A DNA stretch of 64,000 nt from Amycolatopsis pretoriensis (lineage in GTDB: Bacteria > Actinomycetota > Actinomycetes > Mycobacteriales > Pseudonocardiaceae): the NCBI RefSeq assembly GCF_900107925.1, contig NZ_FNUJ01000010.1:310001-374000 (forward strand), written 5' to 3'. Each line of letters starts with the position of its first letter. Within the stretch, counting starts at the first letter, position 1. This document shows positions 7,986-16,034 of this stretch, piece after piece. A program made the position numbers and the translations under genes. A model generated the notes under the pieces. It did no database searches and was not told the DNA's origin. It was given only the letters and a program-made list of their open reading frames with translations.

Positions 7986-8822
7986 TCACGGCAGCCGCGC
8001 CGCGATGTCGTCGATCTGCCACGGGCCTTCGGTTTCGATCACCTTCACGTCGTGCCAGCCCGCCAGTTCCGAGATCGCGCCGCCCTGGACCGCGAACACC
8101 TTGCCCGTCAACGGACACTTCGCGGACGCCAAGTACGCCACCAACGGTGAGATGTTCGCCGGGGAGAACGCGTCGAACTCGCCCGGTGGGACCTCGGCGG
8201 CGAAGATCGCCCCCATTCCCGGGGTCGCCAACGTCAGCCGGGTGCGGGCGATCGGGGCGATCGCGTTGACCCGCACCCCGTAGCGCTCCAGCTCCGCCGC
8301 CGCCACCAGCGTCATCGCCGCGATCCCGGCCTTCGCCGCGCCGTAGTTGAGCTGGCCCGGGTTCGGCAACGTCGTCCCCGACGCCGAGGCCGTGTTGATC
8401 ACCGACGCGGCCGGGGCGGAACCCGCCTTGGCCGACGACTTCCAGTACGCCGCCGCGTGGTGGAGGACCGCCGCGTGCCCCTTCAGGTGGACCGCGATCA
8501 CCTCGTCCCACTGCCGCTCGGTGAGGCCCGCGACGAAGCTGTCCCGCAGGATGCCCGCGTTGTTCACCACCACGTCCAGCCGGCCGAACTCGGACACCGC
8601 CTGGTCGACCAGCTCCGCCGCGCCCGCCCACGACGCCACGTCCGACGTGTTCGACACCGCCGACCCACCGGACGCGCGGATCTCCGAGACCACCTCGGGA
8701 TCCGGCTCGATGTCGTTGACGACCACCGAAGCACCCTCGCGGGCGAACAACAGCGCGTGCTCCCGCCCGATTCCCCGGCCCGCGCCGGTGATCAGCGCGA
8801 CGCGCCCCTCGAGTGCACCCAT
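7986..8822 (-). CDS. Short-chain dehydrogenase/reductase, 3-hydroxyacyl-CoA dehydrogenase type
   Basis: A 278-aa classical-type SDR. ITGAGRGIGRE at residues 11-21 is the NAD(P)-binding glycine motif, VVNNAG follows beta-4, and the catalytic Ser, Tyr and Lys lie in INTASASG and YGAAKAG. The protein is about 30 residues longer than a minimal SDR, with a tail ending in ETEGPWQIDDIAARLP. Its ATG overlaps the stop of the MaoC gene by one base (TGATG). It is the last gene of a thiolase, SRPBCC, MaoC, SDR operon, so the likely role is oxidation of the 3-hydroxyacyl-CoA made by the hydratase. The substrate, fatty acid or steroid side chain, cannot be told. Confidence 0.85.
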   Translation of the reverse strand: MGALEGRVALITGAGRGIGREHALLFAREGASVVVNDIEPDPEVVSEIRASGGSAVSNTSDVASWAGAAELVDQAVSEFGRLDVVVNNAGILRDSFVAGLTERQWDEVIAVHLKGHAAVLHHAAAYWKSSAKAGSAPAASVINTASASGTTLPNPGQLNYGAAKAGIAAMTLVAAAELERYGVRVNAIAPIARTRLTLATPGMGAIFAAEVPPGEFDAFSPANISPLVAYLASAKCPLTGKVFAVQGGAISELAGWHDVKVIETEGPWQIDDIAARLP

Positions 8823-9637
8823 CACAGCTCCGCCAATCCGTCTTTGATCACGACGGTGTCTCCCACTTTGGTTTCGAAGGCGTACGAAGAAGGTCCCGCC
8901 GCCCAGATCGACGTCGACAGGTCCTGCCCGGGTAGCACCGGCGCGGCGAACCGGACGGCCAGGCGACGCAGCCGGCCCGCGGGGGCCACCGAGGTCAGCA
9001 CGGCCCACGACGTGAACGCCATCGTGCACAGCCCGTGCGCGATGATCCCCGGCAGACCCGCGGCGCGCGCGACCTCCTCGTCGAGGTGGATCGGCATCGG
9101 GTCGCCGGCGGCCGGGCCGTAGCGGAACGTCTGGTCGTCGTCGACGTGCTGGTCGACCTTCGCGACCGGCGCACCGGAATGCGAAGAGCGGTGCGCTGGC
9201 CCCAGCTCACCAATCTTCGAGCCGGCGTCGAAGCCGCGCACGAAGAACGTCACGTACTGCTCGTTGACCAGCTCACCATCGGACGCACGGCACTCGAGGT
9301 AGACCGTCGCCCGCGTCCCCTTGGGCAGTCCCTCGTAGCCGGTCATCTTGGCGCGCGACACGAGAGCATCACCGGGCCGGATCGGGCGGTGGAACCGGAA
9401 GTCCTGCTCACCGTGGAGAACGCGCCCGAACAGCGACGGCGGCACCACTTCGAGGGCCGGTTCCAGCAGCGACTGGAACACCGGGACGATCGCGAACACC
9501 GGACTGGCGACGTCCCCGGCGCGGTGCGCGGGGATCGGGTCGTTGGTCGCCGCCGCGTACTCGGCCAACCGCGAGCGCGTGACGTCGAACGAGACCGGCT
9601 CGGTCCACTTGCCCAGCCCGGCCGGGTCGAACTTCAC
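8822..9637 (-). CDS. MaoC-type enoyl-CoA hydratase with double hot-dog fold
   Basis: A 271-aa protein. The C-terminal half carries the hydratase-2 signature: GDPMPIHLDEEVARAAGLPG then IIAHGLCTM, with catalytic Asp and His. The N-terminal half is a degenerate hot-dog domain (WTEPVSFDVTRSRLAEYAAA). This is the architecture of actinobacterial two-domain (R)-specific enoyl-CoA hydratases. The GTG start at 9637 overlaps the upstream SRPBCC stop (GTGA). In the operon it would supply 3-hydroxyacyl-CoA to the SDR downstream, with the thiolase completing a beta-oxidation cycle. Confidence 0.85.
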   Translation of the reverse strand: MKFDPAGLGKWTEPVSFDVTRSRLAEYAAATNDPIPAHRAGDVASPVFAIVPVFQSLLEPALEVVPPSLFGRVLHGEQDFRFHRPIRPGDALVSRAKMTGYEGLPKGTRATVYLECRASDGELVNEQYVTFFVRGFDAGSKIGELGPAHRSSHSGAPVAKVDQHVDDDQTFRYGPAAGDPMPIHLDEEVARAAGLPGIIAHGLCTMAFTSWAVLTSVAPAGRLRRLAVRFAAPVLPGQDLSTSIWAAGPSSYAFETKVGDTVVIKDGLAEL

Positions 9638-10065
9638 GCGACCAGCGCCTTGAACTTCTCGAGCGACTCGTCGAGGTTCTTCTTCCCGTCCTTCTCGACG
9701 GCCTTGCCCAGCGCGCCGACGATCATCGCGCCGGTGAACTCGGCTTCGATGGTCGCCGCCGAACCGGCCCCGGCCGCCGCGACCGACAGTGAGAACCGGA
9801 TCTTCACCCCGGCCATCCCGGTCCCCGAAATCACCAGGCGATGGGGAGCGTCGTAGGTGTCCACGGTCCAGGTGATCGTGTTCGCCATCCCGAGCATCGT
9901 GACGACCTCGGACACCTGCGAGCCCTGCGAGAACTCCGCCGGGACGTCGCCCTTCCACTTGGTGTGGATGGTCAGCCACTTTTCGAAGTTGTTGGGGTTG
10001 CTGAACTCCGCCCACACCTTGCCCGGCGCGGCGGGCAGTTCGACGGACGCGCTGATCTGGCCCAC
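9634..10065 (-). CDS. SRPBCC/START-like small protein
   Basis: A 143-aa single-domain protein. MGQISASVELPAAPGKVWAEFSN is the typical first strand and helix of the SRPBCC (polyketide cyclase/dehydrase) fold, and the C-terminal helix (GALGKAVEKDGKKNLDESLEKF) closes the cavity. It resembles the mycobacterial Rv0910-like group. The cavity binds a hydrophobic ligand; within this operon a lipid or acyl-CoA intermediate is a reasonable guess. No catalytic residues can be named. It lies 8 bp after the thiolase and overlaps the MaoC start. Confidence 0.75.
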   Translation of the reverse strand: MGQISASVELPAAPGKVWAEFSNPNNFEKWLTIHTKWKGDVPAEFSQGSQVSEVVTMLGMANTITWTVDTYDAPHRLVISGTGMAGVKIRFSLSVAAAGAGSAATIEAEFTGAMIVGALGKAVEKDGKKNLDESLEKFKALVA

Positions 10066-10073
10066 GGTGTCTC

Positions 10074-11258
10074 CTAAGCTCGCTGGTAGGCGGTGACGAC
10101 GGCGGCGCCACCGAGTCCGATGTTGTGCTGCAACGCGGCCCGCACGTCCGGGACCTGGCGCGCATTCGCGTCACCGCGCAGCTGCCAGGTGAGTTCGGCG
10201 CACTGGGCGAGCCCGGTCGCGCCGAGCGGGTGCCCCTTGGAGATGAGCCCGCCGGACGGGTTGACGACCCACCGGCCGCCGTACGTCGTGTCGCCGGCGT
10301 CGATCAAGTGCCCGCCTTCGCCCTCTGCGCAGAGGCCCAGTGCTTCGTAGGTCAGCAGCTCGTTGGCGGAGAAGCAGTCGTGCAGTTCGACGACCTGGAA
10401 GTCGGCCGGCCCGAGCCCGGCCTCCTCGTACACGCGCAGCGCGGCCTGGCGGGTCATGTCGTAGCCGACGATGTTCTTCGCGCTGCCGTCGAAGGTGCTG
10501 CGGAAGTCCGTGGTCATGGCCTGGCCGACGATCTCGACGGCCCGCTCGGCCAGCCCGTTGACGTCCACAAAGGACTCACTGGCGAGCAGTACCGCGCCGG
10601 AGCCGTCCGACGTCGGCGAACACTGCAGCTTGGTGAGCGGGTCGTAGATCATCCGTGACGCCAGGATGTCGTCGAGGGAGTAGACGTCCTGGAACTGCGC
10701 GTACGGGTTGTTCGCCGAGTGCCGGTGGTTCTTCTCGCCGATCTTCGCGAAGTGCTCGGCCGTGGTCCCGTACTTCTGCATATGCTCCCGGCCGGCCGCG
10801 CCGAACATCCACGGCGCGGGCGGGAACAGCACCTCGGAGATCTCCGCGAGCGCCTGGAGGTGGTTGCCCAGCGGCTGTTCGCGGTCGTCGTAGGTCGACG
10901 CGAGCGAGCCCGGCTTCATCTTCTCGAAGCCCAGCGCCAGCACGCAGTCCGCGCGGCCGCCGCGGATCGCCTCCGCCGCCAGGTACAGCGCGGTCGAGCC
11001 GGTGGCGCAGTTGTTGTTGACGTTGACCACGGGGATCCCGGTCATCCCCAGCTCGTAGACGGCGCGCTGCCCGGACGTCGACTCGCCGTAGACGTAGCCG
11101 ACGTACGCCTGCTGGACGGCGTCGTAGCCGAGCCCCGCGTCCTCGAGCGCGCTGGTCCCGGCCTCGCGGGCCATCCGCGGGTAGTCCCAGTCCTCGCGCC
11201 GCCCGGGCTTCTCGAACTTCGTCATCCCGACGCCGACGACGTACACCCTGTTCGCCAT
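10074..11258 (-). CDS. SCP-x-type thiolase (lipid-transfer protein)
   Basis: A 394-aa protein of the non-decarboxylating thiolase/SCP-x group. The nucleophile is Cys84 in VNNNCATGSTA. The second active-site region is HDCFSANE, and the C-terminal KGHPLGATG holds the catalytic His. Actinobacterial members cleave 3-ketoacyl-CoA in fatty-acid or sterol side-chain breakdown. It is the first gene of a four-gene minus-strand operon. An ATACA/TGTAT dyad lies just upstream of the ATG and probably binds a TetR-type repressor not found in the window. Confidence 0.87.
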   Translation of the reverse strand: MANRVYVVGVGMTKFEKPGRREDWDYPRMAREAGTSALEDAGLGYDAVQQAYVGYVYGESTSGQRAVYELGMTGIPVVNVNNNCATGSTALYLAAEAIRGGRADCVLALGFEKMKPGSLASTYDDREQPLGNHLQALAEISEVLFPPAPWMFGAAGREHMQKYGTTAEHFAKIGEKNHRHSANNPYAQFQDVYSLDDILASRMIYDPLTKLQCSPTSDGSGAVLLASESFVDVNGLAERAVEIVGQAMTTDFRSTFDGSAKNIVGYDMTRQAALRVYEEAGLGPADFQVVELHDCFSANELLTYEALGLCAEGEGGHLIDAGDTTYGGRWVVNPSGGLISKGHPLGATGLAQCAELTWQLRGDANARQVPDVRAALQHNIGLGGAAVVTAYQRA

Positions 11259-11265
11259 GCAACAA

Positions 11266-11287
11266 ACATACAGACCGGCATGTATTT
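11266..11287. promoter_or_regulatory. Inverted repeat upstream of thiolase, candidate TetR-type operator
   Basis: ATACA (11268-11272) and TGTAT (11281-11285) are symmetric about a CCGG centre at 11275-11278, giving ATACAnnCCGGnnTGTAT. It begins about 10 bp upstream of the thiolase ATG, where it would cover promoter or leader. The layout is that of TetR-family lipid-metabolism operators in actinobacteria. The regulator is not in the immediate neighbourhood. Confidence 0.5.
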
Positions 11288-11302
11288 ATCAACCCCACGG
11301 GA

Positions 11303-11366
11303 CGGAGCTTTCACGTGAAAGCTCCGCTTTGCGGCACAAAGCGGCACTTTCACGTGAAAGTGCCGC
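11303..11366. repeat. Cluster of three palindromes with CACGTG cores
   Basis: Between the thiolase start and the GH1 stop lie a 24-bp perfect palindrome (11303-11326, arms CGGAGCTTTCAC and GTGAAAGCTCCG), a hairpin with 8-bp stem CCGCTTTG/CAAAGCGG (11324-11344), and a 26-bp perfect palindrome (11341-11366, arms GCGGCACTTTCAC and GTGAAAGTGCCGC). The two outer palindromes share the core CTTTCACGTGAAAG. The cluster starts 7 bp past the GH1 stop, so it can act as a terminator on the minus strand. Its modular repetition suggests a dispersed REP-like element. Confidence 0.7.
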
Positions 11367-11372
11367 GTGGGG

Positions 11373-12683
11373 TCAGCCCAGGGGGGCGACCGGGCCCGGG
11401 TAGCGGGCCGGGTCGAGGCAGCTGCCGAGCCCGTCGACGACCGAGCAGAAGCCCGGCGGCCGCACCGGCGTGTACCCGCCCGGGACGCCGTGGCCGGCGA
11501 TCAGGTCCCGGTACGCCGCGACGGCGTCGGTCGGCCGCCGCGTCAAAGTCGGGTCGGTAGCGGCGTCCACTGTGTACAGTCCGAACCGCGGCTGGTAGCT
11601 GCCCCACTCGTAGTTGTCGGTGAGGCTCCAGTAGTTGTAGCCGATGACGTTCATGCCGTCGGCCTTCGCGCGCTGCACCCAGTAGATGTGGTCGCGCAGG
11701 TGGTCCGAACGCGTGTAGCCGTCGGGCCGCGCGGCCCCGTTGTCGGTCGGCATCCCGTTCTCGACGACGTACAGCGGCAGGTTCGGGAACTTCCGCGCGT
11801 AGTACCGCAGCGCGTAGTAGATCCCGTCCGGCTGCGGTGTCACCTTCCAGAACTCGCCGTTCGCCGCGTGGACGGCGCTGAGGTTGTCGAGGCTCGCGCC
11901 GTAGTAGTAGTCGACGCCGGCGAAGTCGAGCTTGTCGCGCACCCGGTCGAGGAACGACGCGTCCAGGATGCCTTGCGCCGCCGGGATGTAGGCCGTGTTG
12001 CTGGACACCAGCGCACCGGGGTCCAGGGAGTGGATCAGGTCGTAGGCCGCCCGGTGCACGTTCACCAGCCGCGTCTGCGCCCACGGCAGCTTCCAGCCGG
12101 CCAGCCCGCCGTTGGTGGTCTCGTTCTGCAGGTAGACGGTCGGCTCGTTGATCGTGATCCACAGCGCGCCGAGCCCCTTGTACCGCTCGACGACGCGGCG
12201 GGCGTTGGCCAGCCAGGCGTCGACCGTGCGGTCGGAGTCCCAGCCGCCCTGGTCGGCGACCCAGCCCGGGTACACCCAGTGGTCGAGGGTGATCATCGGC
12301 CGCATCCCCGCGGCGACGACGCGCCGGACGACGTCGTCGTAGTAGGCGAGCTCGGTCTGATCCACCTGGCCGGGGCGGGGTTCGATGCGCGCCCACTCGA
12401 CGCTGAAGCGGAAGACGTTGACGCCGAGCTGCTTCGCGCGCTCGATGTCTTCGGGGTAGCGGTGCCGGAAGTCGACGGCCTCGCGGTAGGGCTCCTTGAT
12501 CGACGAGGTCTTCGCCTGTTCGTAGCGGCGCCAGTTGCTGTCGGGCGCCGAGCCCTCCGACTGGTACCCGGACGTGGCGACGCCCCAGAAGAACGCCGGT
12601 GACGCGATCGCGGGACTCACTCCCGCGAGCAGGCCCGCGAGCAGGGCCAGGACGACGACGATCGCTCGGTTCCGGCGCACCAC
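11373..12683 (-). CDS. Secreted GH1 family beta-glycosidase
   Basis: About 436 aa with an N-terminal signal peptide (RRNRAIVVVLALLAGLLAGV, cleavage near SPAIASP). The glycoside hydrolase family 1 acid/base Glu is in TINEP near residue 180 and the nucleophile Glu is in VVENGMP near residue 308. The WGVATSGYQSEG opening and NYWSLTDNYEW (aglycone loop) also match GH1. Family members hydrolyse beta-glucosides or beta-galactosides. GTG 12683 was chosen because GAGGAGG precedes it by 5 nt; the frame is open to an ATG at 12713. A 60-residue tail after the catalytic domain holds a cysteine pair (CSVVDGLGSC). Most bacterial GH1 enzymes are cytoplasmic, so the export signal is notable. Confidence 0.88.
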   Translation of the reverse strand: MVRRNRAIVVVLALLAGLLAGVSPAIASPAFFWGVATSGYQSEGSAPDSNWRRYEQAKTSSIKEPYREAVDFRHRYPEDIERAKQLGVNVFRFSVEWARIEPRPGQVDQTELAYYDDVVRRVVAAGMRPMITLDHWVYPGWVADQGGWDSDRTVDAWLANARRVVERYKGLGALWITINEPTVYLQNETTNGGLAGWKLPWAQTRLVNVHRAAYDLIHSLDPGALVSSNTAYIPAAQGILDASFLDRVRDKLDFAGVDYYYGASLDNLSAVHAANGEFWKVTPQPDGIYYALRYYARKFPNLPLYVVENGMPTDNGAARPDGYTRSDHLRDHIYWVQRAKADGMNVIGYNYWSLTDNYEWGSYQPRFGLYTVDAATDPTLTRRPTDAVAAYRDLIAGHGVPGGYTPVRPPGFCSVVDGLGSCLDPARYPGPVAPLG

Positions 12684-12750
12684 GGCACCCTCCTCAGCCA
12701 ACGTGAAGGTCATTCATGTTAGCTGAGGGGGCGCCGTGGCGCATCCCCCG

Positions 12751-14022
12751 CTAGGCGACCTTGAACGACTGAGCGGCGCTGCCGTTGCAAGCCGCCTGGA
12801 CCAGCTGGACGCTGTCCGCGGTGGAACCTCCCGGCACGGTCAGGCACTTGCCGCTGTGGCGGGCGACGAAGTGGTAGTAACCGCTGCCTTCCGAGACCGG
12901 CTGCCACTGCTGGTTGGTCCCGCCGCCGTACGCCCACAGCTGCAGGCCGGCGTTGTCGGCCGTGGAAACGCCGGTCACGTCGATGACCTGGGCGGGGTTC
13001 GTCCGGTTGTTGATCCGGTCGTAGCCGCCGCTGGTCGCGGCGAACTGGTACTGCTGCGCCGTGGTGCCGTTGCAGGTGTACTGCTGGATCACGGTGCCGT
13101 TGGCGCTCGCCGCGCTACGGGCGTCGACGCACTTGCCCGACGCCCTGTTCGACACGGCGTACCAGGCCGACGGGTCGATCGTGCCGTCCGGCGGCGGGGT
13201 GGTCGTGCCACCGCCGCCGAGCCACTTCAGGCCGTCGAGCACGAACCGGTTCTGGTCGGCGCTCTCGAACGTCGACGACAGCGCGGTGTTCGTGTCGTAG
13301 TTCATCGCGTTGTGGCCGAAGTTGGCGTAGAGCATCTTGTAGTTCTTGTTCGTCCACGCGATCGGGTAGTAGCCGCTGTACCAGGTCTGGTTCGGGTCGG
13401 TGCCGATCGGGAAGGTGGACTGGTCCATCGACGCCAGGATGGTGATGTTGCCGTTCTGGCGCAGGTCGTTCTGCCAGGCGTACCACTCGGACGTCGAGGA
13501 CTTGATCGTCGCCGGCAGGTTCACCGTCGAGGGGTGCGTGCGGTTCTCGATCTTCAGCGTCTCCGGCGTCGGGCCCCACGTGTTCGACGTGAACCGGCCG
13601 GTGCCGAGGAAGTCGTTGTGGAACCAGTTGGCGTACGACGGCGTCGAGCTGTCGTTGTACGCCGTGACGTGGAAGCCGAAGAACCCGCCGCCGTTCTGCA
13701 TGTAGTTCTGGAAGCCCTGGAACTGCGCCGCCGACTGCGGCTGGTCGTCCAGGAACATGACGACGTCGGCGGTGGACTTGGTCAGGCTGGTCAGCCGGTT
13801 CCAGTCGGTCGTCGAGGAGTAGGTGAAGCCGTTGGCCGCCGCCTGCTGCGGGAACCAGACGTTGGCCTCCTTCTCGAAGCTGATGTGCGCGGCGTCGTAG
13901 GTGCCGCTGTAGAACGCGAGCACCTTGAACGGCGTCGCGGCCTGCACGGCCGGGGCGCCGAGGCTCAAGCCCAGACAGGCGGCGAAGAAGGCCAGGATTC
14001 TGACCAGGTGACGGCGGGGCAT
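12751..14022 (-). CDS. Secreted ThuA-like protein with C-terminal ricin-type lectin domain
   Basis: A 423-aa protein. Residues 1-28 are a signal peptide ending VQAA. Residues about 30-255 are a ThuA/type 1 glutamine amidotransferase-like domain (FKVLAFYSGTYDAAHISFE, DVVMFLDDQP, GGGFFGFHVTAY, ANFGHNAMNY). A GGGGTTTPPPDG linker leads to a beta-trefoil lectin of about 130 residues with QQW/QxF repeats and paired cysteines (SGKCVDARSA, YTCNGTTAQQYQF, SGKCLTVPGG). The lectin domain binds sugars. ThuA domains are linked to carbohydrate metabolism, but their reaction is poorly defined. GGAAGGAA precedes ATG 14022. It lies between two secreted glycosidases on the same strand. Confidence 0.85.
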   Translation of the reverse strand: MPRRHLVRILAFFAACLGLSLGAPAVQAATPFKVLAFYSGTYDAAHISFEKEANVWFPQQAAANGFTYSSTTDWNRLTSLTKSTADVVMFLDDQPQSAAQFQGFQNYMQNGGGFFGFHVTAYNDSSTPSYANWFHNDFLGTGRFTSNTWGPTPETLKIENRTHPSTVNLPATIKSSTSEWYAWQNDLRQNGNITILASMDQSTFPIGTDPNQTWYSGYYPIAWTNKNYKMLYANFGHNAMNYDTNTALSSTFESADQNRFVLDGLKWLGGGGTTTPPPDGTIDPSAWYAVSNRASGKCVDARSAASANGTVIQQYTCNGTTAQQYQFAATSGGYDRINNRTNPAQVIDVTGVSTADNAGLQLWAYGGGTNQQWQPVSEGSGYYHFVARHSGKCLTVPGGSTADSVQLVQAACNGSAAQSFKVA

Positions 14023-14051
14023 GCGATGTTCCTTCCGGTGGGGGACGGGGA

Positions 14052-15878
14052 TCACCAGTGGCGCGGGTAGTGCAGGCCGTAGCCGTAGGGGAACAGCGCG
14101 GGCTTGCCGTCGCCGGCGTTGATGGGCTGCTGGTCCGCGCTGCGCATCCACGTCACCGGCAGCTTTCCGGTCGGGTTGTAGGCGCCGAAGAGGACATCGG
14201 CGACGCCCTGGCCTTCACTGCCCGGCAGCCACGACTCGACGAGCCCGGCCCAGTCCGGCAGCTGCGCGGCGATGTCCAGCGGCCGGCCGGACACGAGCAC
14301 GACCACCGTCGGCACGCCGGAGTCCTTCAGCTTCTGCAGCGTGGCGAGGTCGGTCGCGTCCAGCCCCATCCCTTGTGGACGGTCGCCCTTGCCTTCCGCG
14401 TACGGCGTCTCCCCCACGACCGCGACGGCGACGTCGTAGCTGGAGTCGATCCCGGTGCCGTCCTTGGCGTAGGTGACCTTCGACGAGCTGCTTTCGATGC
14501 CCTGCAGGATGGTCGTGCCGGGGATGACCGGGCCGCTGGTGCCCTGCCAGCCGACGGTCCAGCCGCCCGACTGGTTGCCGATGTCGTCCGCGCTCTTGCC
14601 GGCCACGAAGACCTTGTCCCGCTTGGACAGCGGCAGCACGTGGTTGTCGTTCTTCAGCAGCACCTGGGATTCGCGGACGGCCTGGCGCGCGAGGTCGCGG
14701 TGCGGCTTGCTGCCGATGGTGTTCATGAACCGGCGATCGGTCAGCGGGTGCTCGAAGAGGCCGAGTTCGAACTTCTTCGTCAGGATCCGCTTGTTCGCGT
14801 CGTCGATCCGGGACATCGGCACGCGACCGTCCTGCACCAGTGTGCGCAGGGTGTCGATGAACTTCTGCCACTCGAAGGGCACCATGACCATGTCGATGCC
14901 CGCGTTGATCGACGCCTCGACCTCTTCGGGGGTGAACCCGGTCTTGCCGTCGATCTTGTCGACGCCGTTGTAGTCGGAGACGACGATGCCCTGGAAGCCG
15001 AGCTCCTTCTTGAGGACGTCGTTGATCAGGTAGGAGTTCGCGTGCAGCTTCACGCTGTTCCAGCTGCTGTAGCTGACCATCACCGAGCCGACCCCGCGCT
15101 GGACGGCGGCCTTGAACGGCGGCAGGTGGATCGCGCGCAGCTCGTGCTCGCTGATCTCGGTGTTGCCCTCGTTGACGCCGCCGGTCGTGCCGCCGTCGCC
15201 GACGTAGTGCTTGGCGGTGGCCAGGACCGAGCCCGGCTGGTCCAGCCGGCGGCCCTGCAGGCCGGTGATGATCGACGTCATCTCGGTGGCCAGCTGCGGG
15301 ACCTCGCCAAAGGACTCGTAGGTGCGGCCCCAGCGGTCGTTGCGGGCGACGCACACACACGGCGCGAAGTCCCAGTCGATGCCGGTGCCGGAAACCTCCT
15401 CCGCGGTGGCGCGGCCGATCTTTTCGACGAGCCACGGATCCCGCGTCGCGCCGAGGCCGATGTTGTGTGGGAAGACGGTCGCGCCGTAGAGGCCGTTGTG
15501 CCCGTGAACGGCGTCGACGCCGTAGATCAGCGGGATGCCGAGCGGCGTGGCGAGGGCGGCCTTCTGGAAGCCGTCGTACATGTCGGCCCAGGTGACGGGC
15601 GTGTTCGGGGTCGGCTGCGAGCTGCCGCCGGAGAGCAGCGAACCGAGCCGTCCGGCGGTGACGTCTTGAGGCGATTTCACGCCCAGCCGTTCGGCCTGCA
15701 TCATCTGGCCGAGCTTGTCGTCGAGGGTCATCCGCGACATCAGGTCGGCGACGCGCACCTTGACCGGCCGCCGGGAATCCTTGTAGGCCGGGCCGTTCCC
15801 GGCGAGGGCCGGGGTTCCGGAAGCGAGCAGCACCCCCACGGCCAGCGCGCCGATGCCCAGTCTGCGTCCGAGACCCAT
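14052..15878 (-). CDS. Secreted GH3 family beta-glucosidase
   Basis: A 608-aa protein with signal peptide (RRLGIGALAVGVLLASGTPALA). Landmarks of glycoside hydrolase family 3 are present in order: TLDDKLGQMMQ, GVDAVHGHNG, KHYVGDGGT, and the nucleophile Asp in IVVSDYNGVD; the C-terminal alpha/beta sandwich contains VVVLVSGRPLDI and ends FPYGYGLHY. Such enzymes release glucose from cello-oligosaccharides or beta-glucans. ATG 15878 follows AGGAGG, so it is preferred over the in-frame ATG at 15911. Downstream on the same strand are the ThuA-ricin and GH1 genes (29 and 67 bp gaps), suggesting joint expression for polysaccharide use. Confidence 0.9.
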   Translation of the reverse strand: MGLGRRLGIGALAVGVLLASGTPALAGNGPAYKDSRRPVKVRVADLMSRMTLDDKLGQMMQAERLGVKSPQDVTAGRLGSLLSGGSSQPTPNTPVTWADMYDGFQKAALATPLGIPLIYGVDAVHGHNGLYGATVFPHNIGLGATRDPWLVEKIGRATAEEVSGTGIDWDFAPCVCVARNDRWGRTYESFGEVPQLATEMTSIITGLQGRRLDQPGSVLATAKHYVGDGGTTGGVNEGNTEISEHELRAIHLPPFKAAVQRGVGSVMVSYSSWNSVKLHANSYLINDVLKKELGFQGIVVSDYNGVDKIDGKTGFTPEEVEASINAGIDMVMVPFEWQKFIDTLRTLVQDGRVPMSRIDDANKRILTKKFELGLFEHPLTDRRFMNTIGSKPHRDLARQAVRESQVLLKNDNHVLPLSKRDKVFVAGKSADDIGNQSGGWTVGWQGTSGPVIPGTTILQGIESSSSKVTYAKDGTGIDSSYDVAVAVVGETPYAEGKGDRPQGMGLDATDLATLQKLKDSGVPTVVVLVSGRPLDIAAQLPDWAGLVESWLPGSEGQGVADVLFGAYNPTGKLPVTWMRSADQQPINAGDGKPALFPYGYGLHYPRHW

Positions 15879-16020
15879 CCGGGTCCTCCTCGTCGAGAGA
15901 CCGAAATTCACGCCTTGAATTAAGACACAAGCTTTTGGCGTTGGTCCAGACCTCTGACCGAACTCGGTTTCCGCTCAGCGGGACCGCGGGTTCCGGCCTC
16001 GAACTGACGTGATTCGCCGG

Positions 16021-16026
16021 TATACT
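16021..16026 (+). promoter_or_regulatory. Putative -10 element for a leaderless AraC gene
   Basis: TATACT lies 8 bp upstream of the ATG at 16035, and no ribosome-binding site is seen in between. With a normal 6-8 nt distance from the -10 to the transcription start, the message would begin at or within a base or two of the AUG. Leaderless messages are common in actinobacteria. The -35 region is not clear. Confidence 0.4.
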
Positions 16027-16034
16027 GGCGGCCG

